From Cladorrhinum sp. PSN259 (taxonomy: Eukaryota; Ascomycota; Sordariomycetes; Sordariales; Podosporaceae), in assembly GCA_033725935.1 (NCBI GenBank), contig MU867062.1:248001-312000 (forward strand): a DNA stretch of 64,000 nt, read 5' to 3'. Shown piece by piece: positions 47,384 to 59,893 of the stretch. A program made the position numbers and the translations under genes. The notes beneath the pieces are model-generated. The model did not search any database. It saw nothing but the letters and a program-made list of their open reading frames with translations, and had not been told where the DNA came from. Positions within the stretch are counted from its first letter, which is position 1, and each line of letters opens with the position of its first letter.

Positions 47384-50300
47384 ATGCTAATGACACAGAC
47401 CCCTGTGTTGGCAGTCCAGGGTCAGAATAATAACACAGCGAACTCTTCATACAACTACGATTCTCCCGAGTCCACGGCTTCTCTTCAGCGGCACCATCAC
47501 AACAACTATCATTATCAGCAGCAGCTACGTAAGCAGCAGCAGTTTATCGGCCCCACCAGCTCGGCGTTGCTGGGGGAGTCCAGCGCCGGTCGCGACGATT
47601 CGTACAACCCATACTTCTCTACAGCTTCAGCCATGAACGGGATTGTCGGCTCGGCGCCGCCCGGCGCCATGTACGTCAAGGCTCTATATGATTATGAGGC
47701 TGATGATAGGACAAGCTTGAGTTTCCACGAGGGTGACATCATCCAAGTTATTACCAGACTGGAGAGCGGATGGTGGGATGGTGTTATCAACGGTGTCAGA
47801 GGGTGGTTCCCAAGCAACTACTGCCAGATCATATCGAGCCCCGACGAGCTTCCAGAACTAGAAGAAAATGGCGACAATGAACCATTGGAGGAAGAAACCG
47901 ACGACAATCAGGAGGTTTACGAGGAAAGTTTTGATGACGACGAGGGTTCAGACCAGGACGACATCGGCGGTCTTTCTCATGACGCAAACGATGGCGATAG
48001 GTCGAGGGCAGACTTCTGGATCCCGCAGGCTACTCCAGATGGCAGATTGTTCTACTACAATACTATGACTGGTGAAAGCAGCATGGAATTGCCTCTCGAG
48101 TCACCGTCGTCAGTTACCGAAACGGGCCCCCGCGATCGCATGAACGTTATTGTTCCTGATAGGACGAGACCCCCAGCTGAGATGATTGCTAGAGGTTTGA
48201 CACAGGATGAAGGGGATGAGTCTGATGTTAACTCGGCTTCGGAGCTAGAGGGCGAGGCTCTCATGCGGGGTACAATGGTATGTCAACGTTCGCCTTTGGT
48301 TACCTCTTTTGATTCTATTCCGATATCCTCATTCTTGGTGACACCACGCTAACAGTCGACCTTGACGTAGCCCATGAAACGCCGAGCGAATGATGGCATT
48401 GGTATCTCCCCCGCTCCCTCCATGGACTCAATCAATGGGCAGTCGCCAGGTAACAGACCTCGTGTCGATACATTCCCGAATGGTGCTGTCACCGGGACTC
48501 CTATGGTGTCGTCAGCTACAGCTTTTACTTCGTCTGGCTTCAATCTCCCTACAGCAGCAACGATCCCAAGATCTTTCTTTGACGACGGCACCACCCCAGC
48601 TCTGACGTGGCCAAGGCTGGTTTCGAACATGAAAAAAGCTATCGATCGGTATCGCGAGGCCATCACAAGCGGTGCCCGGTCCGAATACGTCGCACGCGCA
48701 GAGGATATCTCAGACCATTTGCGCCTTCTCCTCGCAGCAGGATCCGGCACGACCGACAACCATTCTGGCCAGCCCTCCATTATATCCACCAACAAGGCCC
48801 TCTATCCTCATTTTCGCGATATGATGTCCAAGTTCTCGAAGCTCGTTATCTCTTCTCACATTGCTGCCGCCGACTGGCCTAATGCGGAGTCGATCCAGAA
48901 ATGTTTGCAAGAAGCAGACGGCGTTCTTCTCGGTGTATTCAGCTATCTTGATGTCGCAAAGCAACAGCGAGGCGATGAGATTCCACGACTATTCCCAGGT
49001 TTTGTGATCGGCTCAAACGCCGGCGGTAGCTGGCAGAATAACGGCCTCGGACCTCGTGATCCTATCAGCTCTAACTTTTTGGAGGACGAGGAAGGTGCAG
49101 TCGAACCTACTGCAATTCTTGACGGCAAGCTTCTTGAGCGACTGGATGAACTCAAACGGATGCTGGTTTCTGGAATTCGGGAACTCGACAAGAACCTCTT
49201 GGTCACAGACAAGATCATTACCCCCTATAAGCACGAGGTGATTGGGAACAATGTCTGTGCAGCCGGCGGAAAGGTGCTCGAGATGTTCAAGCCCTGGATC
49301 GCCATGATCGAGTCCATTGATCTGTCTTTACTTGATAACACATTCCAGACTCCACAACTCGCCGATTTCAGTACAAACAAGCAGAGTCTATATGACAACA
49401 TCTCCGACCTTCTTCTGGGCTGCCAGGCCGTTGCAGGTCCCTTGGCAGATGAGTGGTCCGAGGTGCGGGGTCAAGCGTTGGAGGAACGGCTTGAGTACGT
49501 CCGCCAGTGCGCAAGGGCACTCGAAACGAATTCGTCGCATATTGGTTTCTCTCTACAGCTCTTGTCTGAGCAGGTTTCGATTGTTTTGCAACAGCAATTA
49601 GAGAACCGCATGCGTGAGGACTCATTACAGCGGGAGGTGCCTAGACGAATGGACACTATGCCTTATGAGCGGCATCAGCGGACAGAATCGCGAGGCCTTG
49701 TACGGCCAGGCATGCCAATGAGCTCACAGTCATACTCAGAGGGCGATATGTTGTCAGCTAACCCGTACCGGAAGGGTGATATCTCCAAGGCTAAGAAATT
49801 TTTCGGAGAGGATCCTACCCCTGTGGCGCAGCAAGCAGTTATCGACGATACTCCAGATTTCATGAAGCTCGATTATGAAGCGGAAGTCTCGTGGGACCTC
49901 AAGGTAGTGCCACCGGCCGTCAAAGGTGGCTCTTTAATGGCCTTGGTGGAGCAGCTTACACGCCACGACAAGTTGGATGCCAGCTTCAACAATACCTTCC
50001 TGCTCACTTACAGATCTTTCACGACCGCCAGGGAGCTATTTGAGCTTTTAGTTAAGAGATTTAATCTCCAGCCACCTGAGGGTCTCACACAAGCAGAATT
50101 CGAAATGTGGCAAACGGGCAAACAAAAGCTTATCCGGTTCCGTATCGTTAACATTCTCAAGAATTGGTTCGACAACTTCTGGATGGAGGACCCCAACGAT
50201 GATAAGATCAAGGAACTGCTTCGCGATGTTTATAACTTTGCCAAGGACACTGTAAAATCGACCGAAACTCCTGGCGCTGGACCACTCATGACCATCCTTG

Positions 50301-51481
50301 ACCAACGACTCAGCGGCAAGGATGTCGGCGCCCGCCGCATGGTCCAGACAGTAAACCAAAACACACCTGCACCCATCATGCCGAAGAACATGAAGAAGCT
50401 CAAGTTCCTTGATATTGATGTCATGGAGTTTGCTCGGCAACTTACGATTATCGAGTCACGGCTCTACGGCAAAATCAAACCCACAGAATGCTTAAATAAG
50501 ACCTGGCAGAAGAAGGTTGGGAATGATGAACCTGAGCCCGCTCCTAATGTGAAGGCGCTCATTCTCCATTCAAATCAAATGACAAATTGGGTGGCAGAGA
50601 TGATTCTCTCTCAGACGGACGTCAGGAAGCGCGTTGTGGTTATTAAGCATTTCGTAGCGGTCGCCGACAAATGCCGAAGTCTGAACAACTTCTCGACCCT
50701 GACATCAGTCATATCTGCCTTGGGTACCGCCCCCATTGCCCGGCTGAAGCGTACTTGGGATCAGGTACCCCAGCGCTGCCACGGTACTTTGGAGACGATG
50801 CGCAAGCTGATGGCTAGCACCAAGAATTTTGGTGAATACAGGGAGGCTCTCCATGCCGGCCAACCACCATGTATCCCCTTCTTTGGTAAGTAGCATATAC
50901 ACACGGCTCTGTTCTAAACCTATCATTGGCATGAATTAACCTAGATGTTTCACAGGCGTTTACCTGACGGATCTTACCTTCATAGAAGATGGTATTCCGA
51001 GCGTCATTAAGAAGACCCACCTAATAAACTTTGCGAAGCGCATGAAGACAGCTGATGTTATAAGGGACATCCAGCAGTATCAGAATGTTGCTTACTCGTT
51101 ACAGCCCGTTCCAGAGCTGCAGGATTACATTCTGAGCAACATGCAAGCCGCCGGCGACGTACACGAGATGTATGACAAGAGCTTGCTCATCGAGCCTCGC
51201 GAACGAGAGGACGAAAAGATTGTCAGGTACAGGCCACTCCTCCAACACCAATCCCCAGCCATGTTTGGCCTTCTATGATTTATTTTCTTCTTTTCTTCTT
51301 CATCCTCTTCTGTTCGGACGCTCTTTTACCGCCGGCGGATTTATTTCTTATTCACTGGATTGGAACCTGTTCATCAATTTCTCTCCTGCACTTCTCTCAT
51401 TTTTACTCAGCCTCCCGAAAAATTTCAGCACTAACGAGTTGCAATAACTACAGGGTCTTGGCCGAGTCTGGCTTCCTCTGA
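47384..51481 (+). CDS. cdc25: Ras guanine-nucleotide exchange factor CDC25
   Basis: Activates Ras by GDP release, feeding cAMP/PKA and MAPK signalling. Exons 47384-48277, 48371-50885, 50956-51226 and 51454-51481 encode 1235 residues. An SH3 domain (about 96-150: ALYDYEADDRTSLSFHEGD, GWWDGVINGVRGWFPSNY) is followed by an acidic stretch and a WW-like segment (about 209-238: WIPQATPDGRLFYYN). The RasGEF N-terminal module starts near 810 (LMALVEQLTRHDKLDASFNN, TFLLTYRSFTT). The catalytic CDC25 domain runs from about 980 to 1220 (DVMEFARQLTIIESRLY, FVAVADKCRSLNNFSTLTSV, PCIPFFGVYLTDLTFIEDG). The last exon codes only ten residues after a 227-nt intron with a CACTAAC branch. The ATG at 47384 is the first in frame; an upstream coding exon cannot be excluded. 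Confidence 0.93.
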
Positions 51482-54400
51482 GACAGCCAGAGGCTTATCT
51501 TGACGAGTCCAAAGTGCACAAAGTGTATTAATGAGTCATTGTGGTTATACACACATATTATCGGAACTCGGGCAGTCAGGCACTGGCTGCCATGTATAAT
51601 CTTCCCTGGTACACAAAATGGTTGTACTTTGAGTTGGACATGGCTTTTATTTTTTGGTACCTACTGGGAAGGGAGGAAGGGTGAGTATAAAAGGCCAGGC
51701 CGATAGAATTATGGAGTACTGAGGAGGCTCCCACCCCGAAGAGCAATGCTCTCGAGCCGAAAGCAGACAGTGTGAGGAGCACGCCTATTCACCATCAGTA
51801 TTGCCCGACAGCTCGAGGACAAAGGTGCAGGCCTGAAACCGAGGATCAACATTTCCTGGTGCATCAAATCCACGTCAAGCGAAGGTTCCCACCGTGACAG
51901 GAGATGAGAGACCCATTCTGTTTTGGTTCTTCGGATGTGCTGTATTTTGGAAGGGCGTACCATTTTATTGGGGGGACAAAGGAGGATTGAACAAAGGGGC
52001 ATGGAAAATCTTGTGAAATGGAGGGCGGATGGATGGTTTCATGGAGACACGATTTGCTACAACCTGGAAGACACAACAAAAAGCTTCTGGTAAACGGGGA
52101 GGCCATGGGCGGAATGAAGGATGGACACACAAAGATCTTTTGGAAGGAAGGGATGGAAATCGGATTTGCAAAGTATGCTATGATACTGGTATGGAAATGG
52201 GCTTTTATATGGGGAAATCTATGGAAATGGAGGCCCTAACTAGGGAACATGGGGGGGAAGTATATCCACAAAATCCTTTCTTTCTTCTTCTTTTTAGAAA
52301 TTTGATACTTCTCCCGTCTGGTTTGGTCTGGCTTGGTTCTTATTCTTCTTGTTTTTCTTCTCTTCGTTTGTGTTTATTTTCGTTTTGTTTTTTCCCGGCA
52401 GATATACTCATGGTATCTATCTGGTTGCATGGCGTTGTTAAGTGTATATATATGCTTTGGGGAGCTGGGAGCATTGGGAGTTGGGGAGTGAGCTCGTGTG
52501 TGTGGTTCGTTTTGAGCTTTATTGAGAGAATGCAGATTTTTTATATTCAAATCGGGCATATATTCTGGTTTGTTCATGATGTATTTGCTTGGTGGTGGTG
52601 ATGGCGGTGGTGTCTTACAGGCAAGCATGGAGATCGAATCGTACCAAAACTGTGTGTATGCATGCATGTATGTTTAATGCATTTGCTTTGTTCATATATT
52701 GGGTTTATAGCCAAGCTCTCTACATAGCTTATATGTCTTGTGTGTTTTTGGTGGTTATTTAGTGACTCTTCAAAAGATATGTTGACAACATTTATTTTGG
52801 AGTATATATATCTCTTCCACATGTCATGTGTTAATAGGAAGGATTTAAAATGTCACAAGTACCGGTACTTCCCTTCCCAGCACTGCACGGATACAACTTT
52901 GCCTTGTGCGTTGTGTTGGTGTTCATCTCGCCTGCCGTAAGGGGCAAGTGTATTTATTTTAAGGCACAGTACGTACTTTGCAGTATGCGGTAATGTTTTG
53001 TGTGGGTGTGAGTAGAGCTTGCCACCCTCCTTTTTTTGTTCGTTGTCTTTTTTTTTTCTTTTTCTCGGAGTCTTGATTGTCTATGGAAGGTTCCAAGACT
53101 CGGAGGGAAAAAATTGTTCATGCTAGGGTGTGGCGTGGGGAGCAGCAGCATGTCATGTGCGGGATTTTGAAAGTTGGGAGGGAGGTACATATGATTCCGG
53201 ATTTGAGATTGGTGGGGTTCTGTGCGCGTGGGGTGTGAATGATGATGATGATGATGATGATATGCATGGAAGCATTTAGTGCGTTTTGGGATTTTGAGTC
53301 GGAAAAAGTGGGAGTTTGGTGGGCACGAGCAAAAAAAACTCGGTAGTAAAAATAGGGGGTGGAGGGGACTAAGCAAGTATTTGGGGGTGGTGGCTTCTTG
53401 ATGTTGCGCTTACGCTGCTGTGTAAGTTGATGGATCCCTGGAGGTCATTAAGAGGCAGAGCAGAAGGCAAGGCGCTATTTTTTGGGTGCGTCTTCATCAC
53501 AAAAAAAAAGGGGGGGGGGAGAAGGAGGGGTGGTGGTGGTGTGTGTATTCGGTGATGCCGATGCTGACTTGCTTTCGCTCGACAAAATGAGACATCATCC
53601 AGATCTGAGTTCTGTCCCTCTCAAGATCACGGGGTGAAATGGTGGTGCGGCCCATTTGGCCAACCGATATACGGAAAAGCCGGAGAAGAACGGGATTGTA
53701 CATATCCGACGCATGGCATTTATCAAATAGAGATGCGATTGGTTTGAAGAGTATGGAGTGTGTACAGTGGAATGTAACCTTGGAGGAGAGCGGCATAGAT
53801 CTAGGGATGCGTCGTCTCATGCGGATCAATCTGGGGTACAGATGATTTATGCCCTTTAAATATTAACATGGGGAGAGGGTAACAGCGGGATGATCACTAG
53901 AGAGGGAGAAGATCGACAAATGATATATCATAGACGGATGGGCAAATCTTTTATGCTGTAAGTGAGATAAGCCCGTTAAACTGCTTTCAGGTATTGAGTC
54001 GGACGATGTTTAACCCCTGTTTTCTTCGATTGAACGTTGCCCCTGGAAACCCCCCTGAACTGTAACGTTCTGAAGGCCGGTGTAGCCTCTGATAATATCC
54101 ACACAGCAAACTCCTAGATGAGTCGAGGGGACCTGCTTAGACCAAGGTGTGGCCTTGTGACCTTCTTAAAGAAGAGCAGATATAACCTAGCTGATGATCG
54201 AGGATAAGTTTATGTATGCAATTTCGGGACGGTCATATACCCTCCAGGCGGTGGAAAGGAGTGGCTGGAGGCAAAAGGCGGATGGACATTACGAAATAGT
54301 CACTGCGGTCAACACACCGATAACAGTAGGCTGATCCTACCTATTCCTTGGGTTCACTTCCGAAATAACAATTAGAGTCACTGCATTCCCTAGGGCTATC

Positions 54401-54525
54401 AGGCACGGTCCTTTTTCACCCCCAACAGCCCAAGGTTTTCATCCCATACAGCCATGCCAACATCTCTTCCCCCGAAGGCGCCGTTTAGGACCAGAACCAG
54501 AAGGTAACAGGCGAAGAACCGCTCC
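51482..54525. other. 3-kb intergenic region between convergent CDC25 and IRS4-like genes
   Basis: No supported gene. T-rich in 52270-52420, consistent with 3' flanks of CDC25. A GAT repeat is at 53241-53261 and an A9-G run near 53500-53520. The 190-codon frame at 52029-52601 is low-complexity and lacks a domain. Confidence 0.5.
53241..53261 (+). repeat. (GAT)7 microsatellite
   Basis: Seven perfect GAT units in non-coding sequence. Confidence 0.9.
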
Positions 54526-56853
54526 TCACTTCCTCCCCCTCGCCCCCTTATCCCTCCTGACAGCCTTGAGATCCTGCACCACAACCGTTCCGGCGGCACC
54601 ACCCCTTACTGAGTCCCAAACACTTGCTCCAACCCTCGCGGGTATCTTTCTCCCTCTCAATCTCTGATCAATCAACCACATCCCCACAACAAACTCTTCC
54701 CGGCCCAGAGCGCCCTTTCCATCCCGATCAACCAATTCCCAAACTTCGGCCAGCTCATCAGCCGGTAATCTGCTTCTTCCCCAAATATCCCTCACCACAA
54801 CATTAACCACCAAGTCCGCCTCTGGTCCTTCTCTGGCCCTCCCAGCCTCCAACTGCTGTTGTTGGTCATAGCCACCATCACCACCAGCAAACGACCATCC
54901 CGGTTGCAGAAACAACCCCCTATTACTCGCCCAAACCGCCTCGTACCTTCTCCTCTCTCTAGCAGAGACTTCGTCCCTCCATCTTCTCCTCGAGCCCTCA
55001 TGATGTGCGTGATGCTTCCCAGGCAAGTGCCTCAGTTTTCCCCTTTTGTTATGTCTATCCGCCCGTCTCCTCACGTCCTCATCATCCGAGAGAGAAGTAG
55101 GTGGCGCCCGTAGAGTCTGAAGCATTCCGGTCCTGTGGTTCTTCCGTTGCGGTGACCGATTACTACCTTTCCCACTATAGTGGGTACCGAGACTCTCAGC
55201 GGTGCGTTGGGGTTGCAGTGGACTACGTGGTCGATGGTGATTCCCATGGCGACGCGTAGGGGGAGGAAGTGGAGGATTAGGGGAAGATGAAGCTGTCACG
55301 CGAGAAGCAGCAAGGTTGCTTGCTACTATGGCGTTTGTAAGCGAGTCTAGGGCCATGTTGGGGGTGTAAACTCGGGGTGCTGATGGACGGCGGGGAGATG
55401 GCGGTTGTGGTGAAGGCATTGATTGAAGCGAGGTTTGTCGCCTGAGCTGAGATCCCCTAGGTGCTGGAGGCTCCGGTTTTGGTGCCACTGGCATGGCTGG
55501 TGTAACTGCTCGTGGTGAGTGATTGGATGACGCTGAGACAAAGGTGTCGTCCGATGAGACCGAGGACTGTGATGCCCGGCGTATTCGGTTCTGCGTCGGA
55601 TCATCCTTTTCTGTTTCTGCTTCCCCAATCTCGACTGTTGGCGTTTTGGTATCTTTGGCTGCAGATCTCCTGGGAGGCGGGACGATGGGAGGTTCAAGCT
55701 TTGGAGTCTTGACCAGCTTAATTGGGCGAGGAGAAACAACCTCTGAAGCAGCAGAAGTGGTGGCCAGTGGCGGCGGTGTCGATGATCGTGGTTCCCGAGG
55801 ATCCGGGTGTGATGACCTCTTGGGCGATAGCGTCGCCGATGCTATTTTATTGGGCGGAGATCTGTTGCGGCTTTTTGGCCTAACAGGCGGTGCGCCTGGA
55901 TCCTTTGACCGGGTTGCCGCTTCACCACCAATGTCTGTTTCGGGCCTCGCCTTCTCCCTGATTGTCCTAGGACCACCATCGAGTTTCCCTGACCCTGAGG
56001 TTATATCTGCCCCATCTTCCAGGGCAATTTGAGGCTTCGGTTTTGGCTTTGACTTTGGTTTTGCCCTTTGTCTCTGTTGCCCCTGGTTGTGGCCCTCCGT
56101 CTGTCCCAACTCGGGCGCAAAGCTCTCCTTCCTTGGTAGCTCATGCCTTAACTTGGTGCGCACAGCTAGCTCTCTCTTCACCGGATCCATATCCTCTCCA
56201 TGTTTGCCCTCAAATAGTGACACGAGAGACGTTGTCGGTTTTATCGATTCCGTATCCGGCGCATCCGTAGTATAAAGTCCCAAGCTTGATGAAGCAGACA
56301 AGATACTTGCGGCTCCCACACTGTGTCTCCTGGTTCCAGTTGCGCTACCTCGTGAAGTACTGGCATTTGTAGGTGGAATAGGTGATGGCGACCTGCTCGC
56401 AGCGAGTGTGGCTGCTATGAATGACGCTGATGAGTGTTTTCCATTGTCACTGCTCGGTCGCCCGACCGAGGGGGGTGAGAGAAAGGAGGCACCGGAGTTG
56501 ATATTATTATGTCCATCAACTTCCTCACTATCCTGCACGCTCACACTTCCGCCCGTCCCATGGCGGTTTACTGAGTCTGGCGACCTTGGCCGAGGAGATT
56601 GGGAAGCCGAGTAATCCCGTGCAGCTTGAGTTGCCGCTAATAAAGCACCATTTGCCGATGAGACGGAGTTGCGGTGAGGAATCGGTTTTGAAGGGGTTGG
56701 TTGGTTGTCGGCTGCATTTGCTGCTTTTTGTTTATTAAAGGCGAGTGTGGCACCTTTCAGGGCCGCCGATAAAGCTGCGGCATTAGGATAATTTGATGAT
56801 GCTTGTATTTCGCCGCGGTTGTTATTCCGAGTCGGCGATGTTGATTTGTTCAT
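54526..56853 (-). CDS. IRS4/TAX4-like protein with C-terminal EH domain
   Basis: Intronless frame of 775 residues starting MNKSTSPTRNNNR. The first ~640 residues are disordered and rich in Ser, Pro, Ala and Arg. An early block, AALSAALKGATLAFNKQKA, is the conserved N-terminal helix of fungal IRS4 proteins. The C-terminal ~100 residues form an EH domain: VVVRDIWGRSRLPADELAEV, VDRDGKGALGREEFVVGMWL and DQRLRGRKIP, with the EF-hand-like DxDxxGxL loop intact. In yeast IRS4 and TAX4 bind and activate the phosphoinositide 5-phosphatase INP51, lowering PI(4,5)P2, and affect autophagy and rDNA silencing. It lies divergent from a PI-PLC gene, which also consumes PI(4,5)P2. Confidence 0.88.
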   Translation of the reverse strand: MNKSTSPTRNNNRGEIQASSNYPNAAALSAALKGATLAFNKQKAANAADNQPTPSKPIPHRNSVSSANGALLAATQAARDYSASQSPRPRSPDSVNRHGTGGSVSVQDSEEVDGHNNINSGASFLSPPSVGRPSSDNGKHSSASFIAATLAASRSPSPIPPTNASTSRGSATGTRRHSVGAASILSASSSLGLYTTDAPDTESIKPTTSLVSLFEGKHGEDMDPVKRELAVRTKLRHELPRKESFAPELGQTEGHNQGQQRQRAKPKSKPKPKPQIALEDGADITSGSGKLDGGPRTIREKARPETDIGGEAATRSKDPGAPPVRPKSRNRSPPNKIASATLSPKRSSHPDPREPRSSTPPPLATTSAASEVVSPRPIKLVKTPKLEPPIVPPPRRSAAKDTKTPTVEIGEAETEKDDPTQNRIRRASQSSVSSDDTFVSASSNHSPRAVTPAMPVAPKPEPPAPRGSQLRRQTSLQSMPSPQPPSPRRPSAPRVYTPNMALDSLTNAIVASNLAASRVTASSSPNPPLPPPTRRHGNHHRPRSPLQPQRTAESLGTHYSGKGSNRSPQRKNHRTGMLQTLRAPPTSLSDDEDVRRRADRHNKRGKLRHLPGKHHAHHEGSRRRWRDEVSARERRRYEAVWASNRGLFLQPGWSFAGGDGGYDQQQQLEAGRAREGPEADLVVNVVVRDIWGRSRLPADELAEVWELVDRDGKGALGREEFVVGMWLIDQRLRGRKIPARVGASVWDSVRGGAAGTVVVQDLKAVRRDKGARGRK

Positions 56854-57694
56854 GGAGGATGAGGATATCTACACAATGTCATTCAATGACTGCGATGGAG
56901 GTTGTTTATGAGAAATGGTAGAATGAGCGCGTCGCGAAGCAGGGCAGCTCCTCAACAAAGACGGAGAGCATTCATTGGACGATTTCGCTCTCCGAAGATG
57001 ACGAATTGTAAATATGTACGTTTCACGGAAGTCACAAAACACCTCCCAGCTGCCGGGGTGAGAGTGGCACCTCCAGCTGAAGCACCAGCCCTGAGGCAGC
57101 CAAGACTCGTCTGGGCAGGGGCAATTTGTTGAAGCGACTGGACTTCCCGCAGGGCGCCCAGGGAGACAGCTTGACACTTGACAAGGATTTTTCTTTGACA
57201 GCTGTGCATTTTCCTGGGTCCCAGGGACCTCGAGGCTTCATGGGGTCAACTGAGGTAGAGCGGGGTATTATTTACTGTAGCTCTCCACAATAGGCGTGGG
57301 GTTTCGTCATCCAAAGGGGTTCTCTGGTGTTTCTGTGCTTCTGCAGCTGAAGATGAGCAAGATGAGTGAGAGTTCATCCACCTAGACTAATGCCCAGTGA
57401 TTCAAGATCGGTCTTGTGGCCAGTGAGAGAGAGGCAGTTCAGGAAAGTGAGAGAGGCTCAGCAGGGCAGCTCCCCGAGTCCCAAGAAGCCCCAAGCCCCA
57501 GGACACGAGTTCGCTTTTTTTGGGGCCTTATTAGCACCTGATTCTTGGCTGCTCGGTTTCAAAAGCCAGCAGAAACAATTTGTTCCTTTTTTCCCTTTCT
57601 GATTCGCAGCGCATTTGGGTGTTTGAAACAGGCATACAGCATACACATACAGTATCCATTTGTAGTATCGGCAAGGAAGCAACATATCGAAACC
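56854..57694. promoter_or_regulatory. Divergent promoter region IRS4-like / PI-PLC
   Basis: 841 bp between divergent start codons. The open frame upstream of the PLC ATG (from 57545) is in frame but starts with non-conserved sequence, so it is taken as leader. No factor site is claimed. Confidence 0.5.
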
Positions 57695-59893
57695 ATGGCA
57701 GCCACTGCAGCTCAACACCTCCCGGATGGCGCTCATCAAGCTGGCGGTGGACTTTCTGGCAAGTTAACTCAAGTCAGATACCTGAGCCCGCAGGTTCTCG
57801 CCCATTTGCAAAAGATCTACGCCCTCAATGGCAAGGAATGGACTGCCGAACAAACCTCAGTGTTTCTTAAGACGGTCCAGAAAGATGACGACGCCGAACT
57901 CGCCCAGGAGTTGGCCTTTCCCGCGTGGGACATCAAGAGCTTCCTCAAGTACATGACGTCGTCTGTCACCAGCGTAGTCGCACCACCCAAGCAGCAGGAC
58001 CTCAGCTGGCCGCTAGCAGCTTATTTCATCAGCTCGAGCCACAACACATACCTCACTGGCAACCAGCTGTCGAGCGACTCTAGTGCCGATGCTTACAAAA
58101 ATGTCCTTCTACGAGGCTGCCGCTGTATCGAAGTCGACGTTTGGGATGGAGATGAACCGGACTCTGATGGAGACTCCAGCAGCGTTAGCAGCAGCGATGA
58201 CGAATATACCGTCACAAGGAAGCAGTCCAAGAGGCAGCAGCTCAACTCCTTGACCAATCAACTCAAGAATATATCACTGGGTAAGAAGCTGGATAAAACC
58301 AACCACACAGCCACCATTTCTACAAGCCCTATCCCCAAACCCGTCTCAAAATCCACCACTACCACTCCTAAGAAACACAAAAGGACATTTGGCTCATCCT
58401 CAAACAAAACAGGTAGCTCCGATTCCACTACAGGAACACCTCTCGCAAAAACGGACAGCACAAGTTCAAACCCACTGCGGAAGGTCACCAGTCTTAAGGA
58501 GCCAAGGGTCCTGCACGGATACACACTTACCAAGGAGGTTTCCTTCCGAGATGTCTGCATGGCCATCAGAGACTATGGCTTTGCTGTTTCCGACACCCCC
58601 CTCATCGTCTCTTTGGAGGTTCACTGCAGCACCGAGCAGCAGGAAACCATGGTAGCCATCATGACGCAGATTTGGGAAGGACTGTTGGTTCCGGAACCAG
58701 AGGAAGATGCCAAACAGTTGCCAACCCCTGAGGAGTTGCGCGGAAAGATCCTAGTCAAGGTCAAGTATGCTCCTCCCCACGGCGAGAGCCCACCAGCAGA
58801 ACCCTCAAGAGCCCCGACACCAGTGCCAGGTAGTGATGCTGCCGCCGCAGCGGTTGCGGCATCTCCAAAAAAGCCATCTAAGATCATCCAGGCCTTGAGC
58901 AAACTCGGCATCTACACTCGTGGCGTCTCGTTCAAAAGCCTGACCCAGCCCGAAGCAACCATGCCTACACACATCTTCTCCCTCTCTGAAAATAGCGTGG
59001 CAGAGGTGCACCAAAAGAGCGCTCGTGAGCTATTCGAACACAATCGTTGCTTCTTGATGAGGGCATACCCGTCTGGTCTTCGTATTCGCTCTTCGAACCT
59101 CGATCCGGCCGTGTTCTGGCGCAAGGGCGTTCAAGTGGTTGCTTTGAACTGGCAGAACTGGGATGAGGGAATGATGCTGAACGAGGGCATGTTTGCCGGT
59201 ACCGGTGGATATGTGCTCAAGCCTGAAGGTTAGATTCCCTCGCTCACTGGTTACCTTTCCTGATCTTGACTAACACTACCAGGTTACCGCCCTTCCAAGC
59301 AACTACCATGCACCAGCACCGCTGCTGCTCCCACAAATCCAGTCGTCCTAGCTACCAGCTCAACTCCAGCTCTCACCAGCACCACTTCTTCTGGTCCAGA
59401 ACCACAAGCCGTAGCAGTAACGCACTACACAATGGACCTAACCATCCAAATTATCGCCGCGCAAAACCTTCCCCTCCCGCCAGGCGACACCAGATCATCC
59501 TCCTTTCGCCCATACGTAAAAGTAGAAATCCACGTCGAAGAACCAGGCGAAAGACACGGAACGGACGCAGTCCCGGCCGACGGCAAAGAGAAAGAAGGCG
59601 AGTATAAAGCTAAAACTAAATCAGTCAAGGGAGGGTGCGATCCAGACTGGAAGGGCGAAGGGAACGAATTGAGATTCGAGAAAATTCCCGGCGTCGTGCC
59701 CGAGTTATCCTTTGTCAGGTTCTTGATTAAGGACGATGAGATTGGAAAGGATAGCCTTGCGGGTTGGGCTTGCGTTAGGGTCGATAGGTTGAGGGAGGGG
59801 TACAGGTTTTTGCACGTTTGTGACGCTAGGGGTGTTGAGACTGAGGGCGTGGTGTTGGTTAAGGTTTGGAAGAACTTGGTTAAGGAGGTTTGA
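57695..59893 (+). CDS. Phosphoinositide-specific phospholipase C (delta-like)
   Basis: Cleaves PI(4,5)P2 to IP3 and diacylglycerol. Exons 57695-59228 and 59283-59893 encode 714 residues; the intron uses a weaker donor, GTTAGA. A degenerate EF-hand-like region (about 25-100) leads to the PI-PLC X box, with catalytic His116 in SSHNTYLTGNQL, the E146/D148 pair in CIEVDVWDG and the second His274 in LHGYTLTKEVSF. About 118 residues of Ser/Lys-rich low complexity sit between G152 and H274, inside the X domain. The Y box follows (YTRGVSFKSLTQPEATMPTH, RAYPSGLRIRSSNLDPAVFW, VALNWQNWDEGMMLNEGMF). A C2 domain starts after the intron (MDLTIQIIAAQNLPLP). No PH domain is visible. The ATG at 57695 has a good context (AAACCATGG). 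Confidence 0.94.

Noticed and set aside
52029..52601. 190-codon plus-strand ORF past CDC25
   Set aside because: Second half is T-rich low complexity that translates to Phe/Leu/Ser; likely 3' flank sequence.
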